NCBI GenBank assembly: GCA_045534575.1
Contig: JAZSJZ010000006.1
Location: 1-64,000, forward strand
Direction of reading: 5' to 3'
Source: UBA4636 sp045534575
Lineage (GTDB): Bacteria > Bacillota > Clostridia > Christensenellales > Borkfalkiaceae
Length of the DNA: 64,000 nt
In this document: positions 58,027-64,000 of the stretch, in pieces
Layout of the letters: each line of letters begins with the position of its first letter
Position numbering within the stretch: position 1 is the first letter of the stretch
Position numbers and translations under genes: made by a program
Notes under the pieces: generated by a model
What the model was told of the DNA's origin: nothing
What the model saw: the letters and a program-made list of their open reading frames with translations, nothing else
Database searches by the model: none

Positions 58027-59493
58027 ATGATTCAAGCGGAATATGATAATTTTACGTTATGCTCAAAAAAATGCACACAAAAAAAGAACGAACTAGAGTG
58101 TTCGCTCAATCTATCTCAAGACTATTTTGATAAAATTTTGTCAGTTTCGGCTAAAATTGTTGAAACTACGGCAAACGTTGAGGCTGGTTTAATTATTTAT
58201 GGCGGAACGGTTGTTTTTAACGCAATTTTCCAAAACGAAGAACTAGAGCGAAACGAGGTTGGCGCAAGATTTTCCTTCTCGATGCCAATCGATGGTGGAG
58301 CAACAAATGCTAGCGCAAAATATCAAATAGATAACGTTAAAATCAAAAAAGAAGGCGGAATGCTTTTTGCCGTTCTAGATTTAACCTCTATTATTTGCTA
58401 CGTTGAAAAGGAAGACAAAAAATATTTAACAAGTTCAAATTGCCTTGTTAATCGTGCTAAAAACTTTAGCCTTTGCGATATTGAATTTGGAAAAGTTTTC
58501 GACCTTGACGACGAGTTTGATGTTAAACGCATAAAAAAGGTGCTTTGGCAGGATGCTAGAGCGAGCGTAACTTCACTAGAAGTGAAAGAAAATGCCGTTA
58601 TTTGCGATGGCGAGGTAACCTTGTGCGTTTGTTTGTTGCCTTTTTTAGAAAATAGTGATATATTAAAAGAAGAAAGAATTATTCCTTTCCGTTTTGAAGT
58701 GGATGCTGATGGGGCTGAGAGTTTTATGCTCGCAAGGTCTTCAGCAAGCGTTGAGAAGTTGCAACTTAAAGTTGTTGTTGATGAAGAAAATAACAAATCA
58801 ACCATAACCGCCGAGATTGCCGTGAAAATTTTTGGCTTCGTTCAAGGCGAAATTGAAGAAGATTTTATCGTTGACGTTTTTAGCCCAACCGTAGAACTGA
58901 AGCCAAGTTTTGTTGAAAGGTCGATTGATAAACTCATTTCACAAACGAGTTTTATTCACAAAATTTCAGGTAAAGCCATTTGCGACGTGCCAGAATATTC
59001 ACGCTTTATCAAACTTATTTGCGAAAGCATTGAGTATTCCACGTCTTTAGAAAACGACGAAATTTTGCTCGTTGGCGTTATGAATGCAGACGCGCTTTTC
59101 TCTTCAGGAGAGGGCGAACTTATCTGCAAAAAAGCCTCGCTTCCGTTCACGATAAATCTTCCAACTGAGGGCGACGAAAAGGAAGTTGAAGCCGTTTTGC
59201 AAAGCGTTTCGGCAAAACTTAGAAGCGGTGCAATAGAGGTCGATTTAGCACTTAGAATTTGTGAGGTAAAAACCAAGAAGTTGGTCTATATGCTCGTTAA
59301 CGACGTTATTGAGGGTGAAGAAACGCCAGAAAACGATAGCGCAATTAGCGTTTATATTGCTCAAAAGGGCGATGACGAATGGACTTGTATGAAACGGTTG
59401 CAAGCGTCAATTGAAGAAATTTATAAGTTCAATAAAGATATTGAATTTCCGCTTAAAGGCGATGAGAGAATAATCGTGTTTAGGCAAAAATAA
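58027..59493 (+). CDS. SPOCS (DUF3794) spore-coat protein with degenerate LysM tail
   Basis: A 488-residue protein containing two or three DUF3794/SPOCS-type beta domains (about 30-130, 175-285 and 300-410) and a C-terminal LysM-like segment (AQKGDDEWTCMKRLQASIEEIYKFN, in two parts: AQKGDDEWTCMKRL then EEIYKFNKD). This matches SipL/SpoVID-type proteins that place the spore coat around the cortex. AGGTGA precedes the ATG. It occupies the place of small spore protein genes between veg and ispE. Confidence 0.85.
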   Translation: MIQAEYDNFTLCSKKCTQKKNELECSLNLSQDYFDKILSVSAKIVETTANVEAGLIIYGGTVVFNAIFQNEELERNEVGARFSFSMPIDGGATNASAKYQIDNVKIKKEGGMLFAVLDLTSIICYVEKEDKKYLTSSNCLVNRAKNFSLCDIEFGKVFDLDDEFDVKRIKKVLWQDARASVTSLEVKENAVICDGEVTLCVCLLPFLENSDILKEERIIPFRFEVDADGAESFMLARSSASVEKLQLKVVVDEENNKSTITAEIAVKIFGFVQGEIEEDFIVDVFSPTVELKPSFVERSIDKLISQTSFIHKISGKAICDVPEYSRFIKLICESIEYSTSLENDEILLVGVMNADALFSSGEGELICKKASLPFTINLPTEGDEKEVEAVLQSVSAKLRSGAIEVDLALRICEVKTKKLVYMLVNDVIEGEETPENDSAISVYIAQKGDDEWTCMKRLQASIEEIYKFNKDIEFPLKGDERIIVFRQK

Positions 59494-59507
59494 AAAAGAG
59501 GTAACTA

Positions 59508-60425
59508 ATGAAAACGGTTCGCGAAAAAGCTTACGCAAAAATAAATTTGTTTTTAGATATCGTAGGGGTTGACGATGTTGGCTACCATATGCTCGATAGC
59601 GTTGTTTCAACCATTTCGCTTTTCGATAGCGTTACGGTAACTAAAAGAAAAGACGATAAAATCGTTTTAAAAACAGCGGGCAGTTTGTATTCTATAACCG
59701 ACGGGTTTGATAACAACGCCTATAAAGCGGCAAAACTTCTTCAAGAAACTTACCAAACATTGGGCGTTGATATAACGCTTAATAAAAATATTCCCGTAGC
59801 AAGCGGTCTAGGCGGTTCTTCTGCCGATATTGCCGGCGTTTTAAAAGCAATGAAAAAACTTTTTGCAATAAAAGAAGATATTAAACCGCTTGCCGATAAG
59901 TTAGGAAGTGATTCGGGTTATCTTTTAACGGGTGGCTTTGCTAGGCTAACAGGTAGGGGCGAAATTGTAGAAGAACTTGAGTTAACTAATAAACTTTATC
60001 TCGTTATAGCCGTTGCTAAAGGCGGGGTGAACACGGCGGATTGCTATAAGGAGTTCGACAACGAAAAAACCTTGCCAAAATTAGGCGGAGCATTAAACCT
60101 TATCGAAAACTTATCTAAAAACCAAATTGACCAAAATGATTTTTATAACGCACTTTATCTTCCAGCAACTAAGATTAACCAAAAAGTGAAAGAACTTTAT
60201 GAAGATATGAAAGCGTTATCGCCAAAAGCAGTTGCAATGAGCGGGAGCGGAAGTAGTGTGTTCGCAGTATTCGATTCGTTCGAACTTACCGAGTGGGCTC
60301 GTTTAAAATTAAAGAAAAAGTATAAAGACGTGTTTACTGCTCAAACGCTAACCAAAGACGAAATGCTAAAAGGCGGGCTTTTTGCCAAATCGCCTTATCG
60401 GCTTGAAGAAGACGAAATGAAATAA
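59508..60425 (+). CDS. ispE: 4-diphosphocytidyl-2-C-methyl-D-erythritol kinase (IspE)
   Basis: A 305-residue GHMP kinase with KAYAKINLFLDI at the N-terminus, the ATP loop PVASGLGGSSADIA and the C-terminal MSGSGSSVFAVF. It phosphorylates CDP-methylerythritol in the non-mevalonate isoprenoid pathway. AAAGAGG precedes the ATG 14 bases after the SPOCS gene, so they are probably one operon. Length is normal. Confidence 0.96.
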   Translation: MKTVREKAYAKINLFLDIVGVDDVGYHMLDSVVSTISLFDSVTVTKRKDDKIVLKTAGSLYSITDGFDNNAYKAAKLLQETYQTLGVDITLNKNIPVASGLGGSSADIAGVLKAMKKLFAIKEDIKPLADKLGSDSGYLLTGGFARLTGRGEIVEELELTNKLYLVIAVAKGGVNTADCYKEFDNEKTLPKLGGALNLIENLSKNQIDQNDFYNALYLPATKINQKVKELYEDMKALSPKAVAMSGSGSSVFAVFDSFELTEWARLKLKKKYKDVFTAQTLTKDEMLKGGLFAKSPYRLEEDEMK

Positions 60426-60441
60426 ACTCAATAAAAAGAAA

Positions 60442-60475
60442 TAGCGCAACCTAAAAAGGTTTGCGCTTTTTTTGT
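60442..60475 (+). terminator. Rho-independent terminator of ispE
   Basis: AGCGCAACC and GGTTTGCGCT pair with one bulge around a short A-rich loop, followed by seven T. Confidence 0.92.
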
Positions 60476-60534
60476 TTAAGAAACTTTAAACGTGTCAATA
60501 CTTATAGTATCACAAATAAAGGGGACTTAAAAAA

Positions 60535-61062
60535 ATGAAACGCCTATGCATAAGTTTTGCCGTTATTCTCATAATAATTTTAGCATTTAGCCAAATTCCA
60601 ACAAAACAAGAAAACTCTCAGTATTTGCGAATTCATATTCGTGCTAATTCTAACGCTAGCGTTGACCAACAAATAAAACTTGAAATTAGAGATTTGGTTG
60701 TCAACTTTCTTGCAAAAGATATTGCTTGCATCCACTCTAAAGAAGATGCAATGAAACTTATTGAGAGTAAGAAAAGTGCCGTTAACGGGCTTATAGACGG
60801 GTTTTTGCAACAAAAAGGTTTTAATTATAGCGCAAACGTTAAGATTTGCAAGGAAGAATTTCCGTCGCGGCAATATGAAGACGTTACTTTGAGCGCAGGC
60901 TATTATGACGCCGTAATTATTGAGCTTGGAAAGGCTGAGGGCGATAATTGGTGGTGCGTTGTTTTTCCACCGCTTTGCTGGACAGATACGTCCGTTAAAT
61001 ATAAATCAAAAATCTTAGAAATTATAGACGATTTTTTTAACATTAACAATAAGGAGGAATAA
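60535..61062 (+). CDS. spoIIR: Stage II sporulation protein R
   Basis: A 175-residue exported protein with one N-terminal membrane/signal helix (about 3-20). The family segments LRIHIRANSNASVDQQIKL, EFPSRQYEDVTLSAGYYDA and NWWCVVFPPLCW are clear. Made in the forespore, it signals across the membrane to activate SpoIIGA and hence SigE in the mother cell. AAAGGGGA precedes the ATG. Its stop overlaps the sleB start by one base (TAATG). Confidence 0.94.
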   Translation: MKRLCISFAVILIIILAFSQIPTKQENSQYLRIHIRANSNASVDQQIKLEIRDLVVNFLAKDIACIHSKEDAMKLIESKKSAVNGLIDGFLQQKGFNYSANVKICKEEFPSRQYEDVTLSAGYYDAVIIELGKAEGDNWWCVVFPPLCWTDTSVKYKSKILEIIDDFFNINNKEE

Positions 61063-61781
61063 TGAAAAAAGCGTTAAAAATTTTAACTTTATCGCTTGCG
61101 TTCGTGGCAGTTGTATCAATTTTTGGCATTATTTCAATAAATAATAGAAAGAGTGATGCCGAAGTTTTCAGTCAAGACCAAGCGGTTATGATAGCAACTT
61201 ATCGTCAAGGCTCAACGGGCGCGACGGTAAAAACTATTCAACGAAAACTAAAGAATTGGGGCTACTATACCGGCTCGGTTGACGGCATTTTCGGTGCGAA
61301 AACTACGGCTGCCGTTAAATACTTCCAAAGAAAGAACGGGTTAACTGCTGACGGCATTGTGGGAAGCAAAACGCTAAAAGCGCTTGGCATTTCAACTTCT
61401 GCGTCTTCAACCTCGGGTGGCAGTTACTCTAACAGTGATTTAAACCTTTTAGCAAGAGTTATCAGCGGTGAAGCGCGTGGCGAAAACTATACAGGCAAGG
61501 TTGCCGTTGGCGCTGTTGTTTTAAACAGAGTTAAAAGTTCATCGTTCCCAAACACAATTTCAGGCGTTATTTATCAGCCGTATGCTTTCACAGCGGTAGC
61601 AGACGGGCAAATAAACGTTGCGCCAGATAACGCGTGCTATGAAGCGGCAAAGGCTGCGCTTAACGGTTGGGACCCAACGGGTGGCGCAATTTATTATTAC
61701 AATCCAAAAACAGCAACTAGCTCTTGGATTTTCTCAAGAACTACGGTTGCCGTAATCGGTAATCACGTTTTTGCAATTTAA
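61062..61781 (+). CDS. sleB: Spore cortex-lytic enzyme SleB
   Basis: A 239-residue exported cell-wall hydrolase. A signal/membrane helix (about 5-27) precedes a peptidoglycan-binding domain (about 50-105, GSTGATVKTIQRKLKNWGYY) and the Hydrolase_2 catalytic domain (about 125-239). The likely catalytic glutamate is E138 in ISGEARGE. SleB is a lytic transglycosylase that degrades cortex at germination and needs YpeB, encoded just downstream. AAGGAGG precedes the ATG. Confidence 0.96.
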   Translation: MKKALKILTLSLAFVAVVSIFGIISINNRKSDAEVFSQDQAVMIATYRQGSTGATVKTIQRKLKNWGYYTGSVDGIFGAKTTAAVKYFQRKNGLTADGIVGSKTLKALGISTSASSTSGGSYSNSDLNLLARVISGEARGENYTGKVAVGAVVLNRVKSSSFPNTISGVIYQPYAFTAVADGQINVAPDNACYEAAKAALNGWDPTGGAIYYYNPKTATSSWIFSRTTVAVIGNHVFAI

Positions 61782-61793
61782 TGAGGAGGGAAG

Positions 61794-63647
61794 ATGGAAA
61801 ACAAAAAGAATAATGCAACTGAAAAGGTTGAAAATATAACGAACGAAACTTCCAACGAAAAAAGCGAGCAAAAAGCGCAAAATTCAAAAACGGCGCAAAA
61901 AAACGCCGAGAAAAAGGCTGAAAATCAAAGAACTAAAAATGCCGTTCAAAAAAAGAACGACAAGAAGGCTAAAAAATCAGCAAAGACCGAAAAACAGTCG
62001 GCTCGTGAAAAGAAGAAAGAGTTAAGAAAAGAACTTAATAAGAAAAAACGCGAAGAGTGGAAAAGAGAGCGTTTGAGAAGAAAAGAAGAACGCCTTGCTC
62101 GCCGTGATATGTTGAAAAAAGAAAGTAAAAAAGATAGAGAAAAACGCCTTCAAGCCGAGAAACAAGCAAAACTTAAGGAAAGGCTTGCAAAACGAGAAGA
62201 AAAAATTAAAAGACTTGAAGAAAAAAATGCGCTCCGTCGCCAAAAACTTGCCGATAGAAGGATGCTCCGTGAACAAAAAATGCGAGAAAAAAACGAGCAA
62301 AAAAGAGAGCGTTCAAGAAAGGGTCTTGGCGGTTGGATAACAGCAGTTTCCATCCTTGGCGCAACGACTTTAGCCTTAGCCACACTTTTCACGCTATCGC
62401 TAACAACGCCACTTGGCTCTAGCGATGACGTTAGTATGGTTGGCGGGGTGGACGAGGCTTTCTACGAATTTGTTGATATGGTTAACGATATGGACGTGAA
62501 CCTATCAAAACTCGTTGTTTCAACCGATGAAAAATCGCAACAAAAAATCTTAAGCGACCTTGTTGTTTCGTCAACTTTAGCGGAGGTTGCAGTGTCTAGA
62601 TTACCGCTAAAAGACGAGAGTAGATATTACACTATGAAATACGTTAACCAAGTTGGCGATTTCTCAAAATACCTCAATAACAAGCTTATAGACGGGGATA
62701 ACCTTAATAAGGACGACAAAGAAAACCTATCTAGCCTTTATAAAATTACCAACACTTTAAAGAACGAAATAAATCTTGCGGTTGATAGCATGGGTGAAGA
62801 TTTCAACTTTGCAACTATGCTTGATGAAAATAGCGATAACGTTGTTTTAAAGGCGTTTAACAACCTAGAATCTAACGCGATTGACTACCCAACTTTAATC
62901 TATGACGGTCCTTTTAGCGACGGGCTTCAAACTAAAGAAGTTAAGAATTTAAAGGGCGAGGAAATTAATCTCGTTGAGGCTAGAGCCATTTTCGAAAAGG
63001 CTTTTCAAGACTATAACGTGAAGGAAATTGAAGAACTTGGCGAATTAAACTCTAGAATTAACACCTATAATTTTGAAGCAAAGTCAAACGATACAATTCT
63101 TTTTGCCGAAATTTCTAAAAAGGGCGGAAAGGTTATCAGTTTTAACACCTTTGCCGACTGCTATAATAAGAATTATTCTTTAGAAGATTGCATTGAAATC
63201 GGTTACGATATGATCGAAAGTTTAGGCGTTAGTGGTATGACTGCCGTTTGGGCTACCGAAAGCGGTGCTACGGCTTATATTAACTACGCTTACGAAACTA
63301 AAGACGCTATCTGCTACCCTGATATGATTAAGGTCGCAGTATGTATGGAAAGGGGCGTTGTTTCTAACTTTGACGCTAGAGAATACTATTTCAACCATCA
63401 AGAAAGAAAAATTGAAGCGCCAACCTTAACAAAAGAGCAAGCCGTTGCAAAAATCAATAAAGATATTCAAGTTGATACGGTAAGGCTTGCAATCGTTCCA
63501 AAGGGCACTGAAAAGGAAGTTTTAACTTATGAAATTGCTGGCGTTTATGAAGATAATCAATATTTCGTTTACGTTGACGCAAAAACAGGCAGAGAAGTTA
63601 ACATCTTTAAAGTGGTAGAAAACACCGAAGGAAAACTCATAGTTTAA
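61794..63647 (+). CDS. ypeB: Germination protein YpeB with long basic N-terminal extension
   Basis: A 617-residue protein. Residues 1-175 are an uninterrupted Lys/Arg/Glu-rich helical stretch; a membrane helix (about 178-203) follows, then the YpeB region and two PepSY-like units (about 385-470 and 545-615). YpeB in Bacillus is about 450 residues with only a short tail before its helix, so the ~175-residue cytoplasmic extension is unusual. YpeB is needed for SleB to localise and stay inactive in the spore. GAGGAGG precedes the ATG, 12 bases after sleB. Confidence 0.92.
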   Translation: MENKKNNATEKVENITNETSNEKSEQKAQNSKTAQKNAEKKAENQRTKNAVQKKNDKKAKKSAKTEKQSAREKKKELRKELNKKKREEWKRERLRRKEERLARRDMLKKESKKDREKRLQAEKQAKLKERLAKREEKIKRLEEKNALRRQKLADRRMLREQKMREKNEQKRERSRKGLGGWITAVSILGATTLALATLFTLSLTTPLGSSDDVSMVGGVDEAFYEFVDMVNDMDVNLSKLVVSTDEKSQQKILSDLVVSSTLAEVAVSRLPLKDESRYYTMKYVNQVGDFSKYLNNKLIDGDNLNKDDKENLSSLYKITNTLKNEINLAVDSMGEDFNFATMLDENSDNVVLKAFNNLESNAIDYPTLIYDGPFSDGLQTKEVKNLKGEEINLVEARAIFEKAFQDYNVKEIEELGELNSRINTYNFEAKSNDTILFAEISKKGGKVISFNTFADCYNKNYSLEDCIEIGYDMIESLGVSGMTAVWATESGATAYINYAYETKDAICYPDMIKVAVCMERGVVSNFDAREYYFNHQERKIEAPTLTKEQAVAKINKDIQVDTVRLAIVPKGTEKEVLTYEIAGVYEDNQYFVYVDAKTGREVNIFKVVENTEGKLIV

Positions 63648-63659
63648 AACTTTTAAAAA

Positions 63660-63699
63660 ACAAAACTCCCCGATAATCGACTTATAGGGGAGTTTTTGT
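63660..63699. terminator. Conserved-loop hairpin element acting as terminator (copy 14)
   Basis: ACAAAACTCCCC (63660-63671) and GGGGAGTTTTTGT (63687-63699) form a strong stem. Its loop is the variant core GATAATCGACTTATA. It ends the ypeB transcript and, read the other way, that of the minus-strand gene at 63709. This copy shows most clearly that the core sits in a terminator loop. Confidence 0.88.
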
Positions 63700-63708
63700 T
63701 TTATTAGT

Positions 63709-64000
63709 TTAAAATTTTGCGCCAACATTAGCATAGGATTGGTTTAGTTTTAAAAAGTTAGATAGGTTGATTGTTCCATCTAAATTTCTAAGTTGCGAAT
63801 CTATTTTTAAATAGTCAAAGTCAAAGTCAGTTGATATAAACGGGTTATCAATTTTTATGCTTTCGCCACGTTCACTAGATATGCCTGAATTAACGGTATT
63901 GTTTTTGTTAATAAAATTTGTTTCGCCATTTAAGGCTTGTAGAAAGTAGCAATTTTCCGCAGTGCCAACGTAAGTATCTGCGTTAGTCGTTTGTAAATTA
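63709..64000 (-). CDS. 3' end of a minus-strand gene, probably an exported beta-rich protein
   Basis: An open frame of 97 codons runs in from the window edge to a TAA whose complement is at 63709-63711. The C-terminus reads ...STDFDFDYLKIDSQLRNLDG, then TINLSNFLKLNQ and ends VGAKF. Codon use is like that of neighbouring genes, and the frame has no internal stop over 290 bases. The pattern resembles the end of pectate-lyase-like beta-helix or surface proteins, but too little is present to name it. The 5' part lies outside the window. Confidence 0.65.
   Translation of the reverse strand, partial: NLQTTNADTYVGTAENCYFLQALNGETNFINKNNTVNSGISSERGESIKIDNPFISTDFDFDYLKIDSQLRNLDGTINLSNFLKLNQSYANVGAKF

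Noticed and set aside
60780..60815. A further copy of the element core inside spoIIR (TAACGGGCTTATAG) and a weaker one in ypeB near 62685
   Set aside because: Both lie in conserved coding sequence (the L-I-D-G segment) and lack complementary arms, so they are probably chance matches.

Overview
The window looks like a chromosome segment of an anaerobic, spore-forming, low-GC Firmicute, most likely an uncultured gut clostridium of the Christensenellales/Borkfalkia type. The sporulation and germination genes (spo0A, spoIIR, sleB, ypeB, a SPOCS-domain protein, veg) make it a clostridial spore former. The anaerobic ribonucleotide reductase, flavodiiron protein and FeoAB make it an anaerobe. Vegetative -35/-10 promoters with 17-bp spacing are common. 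The lineage assignment is inference; no 16S rRNA gene is present.

Layout. 1-730: 5S rRNA, tRNA-Asn and a degenerate three-copy repeat. 675-7725: a type I restriction-modification locus (HTH regulator, hsdR, hsdM, hsdS) followed by a P-loop protein and a two-helix membrane protein that may belong to it. 7873-15613: mixed single genes (BspA-like leucine-rich repeats, flavodiiron protein, MaoC hydratase, PL1 pectate-lyase lipoprotein, AAA/DUF4143 ATPase, acyltransferase). 15741-18888: an iron uptake unit (feoA, feoB, Cys-rich partner, DtxR-family repressor) with two matching palindromic operators. 19119-21147: an ECF vitamin transporter S component facing a C-terminally short MocR regulator, then an orphan barstar. 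21276-25330: an isoleucine-type T-box leader controlling an HTH-cupin-acyl-CoA synthetase and an ACT-ACT-metallo-beta-lactamase protein. 25656-40013: an exopolysaccharide operon of the Wzx/Wzy type with rfbA and rfbB. 40191-41283: a HAD phosphatase and a DUF2726 protein. 41622-44339: a large surface/membrane protein. 44444-48696: nrdG, nrdD (with a fused glutaredoxin-like domain) and trxB with a pair of NrdR boxes. 48861-52150: a VWA lipoprotein, a protein sharing a new domain with the 41.6-kb gene, and a Ser-rich lipoprotein. 52285-55799: rpmG-secE-nusG-rplK-rplA-rplJ-rplL. 56053-63647: spo0A, a zinc-ribbon protein, veg, a SPOCS protein, ispE, spoIIR, sleB and ypeB. 63709-64000: the 3' end of a minus-strand gene.

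The most unusual signal is a dispersed intergenic element with a conserved 17-base core (GATAACGGGCTTATAGG), found about a dozen times, usually just after stop codons and always outside genes. The core is invariant, but in most copies the flanks are complementary to each other and differ from copy to copy. That is the pattern of a hairpin held together by compensatory change, with a conserved apical loop. Other points worth following are a Spo0A whose receiver domain lacks the phosphoacceptor aspartate, the T-box acyl-CoA synthetase operon, and an apparently unnamed ~100-residue domain present three times in two proteins.
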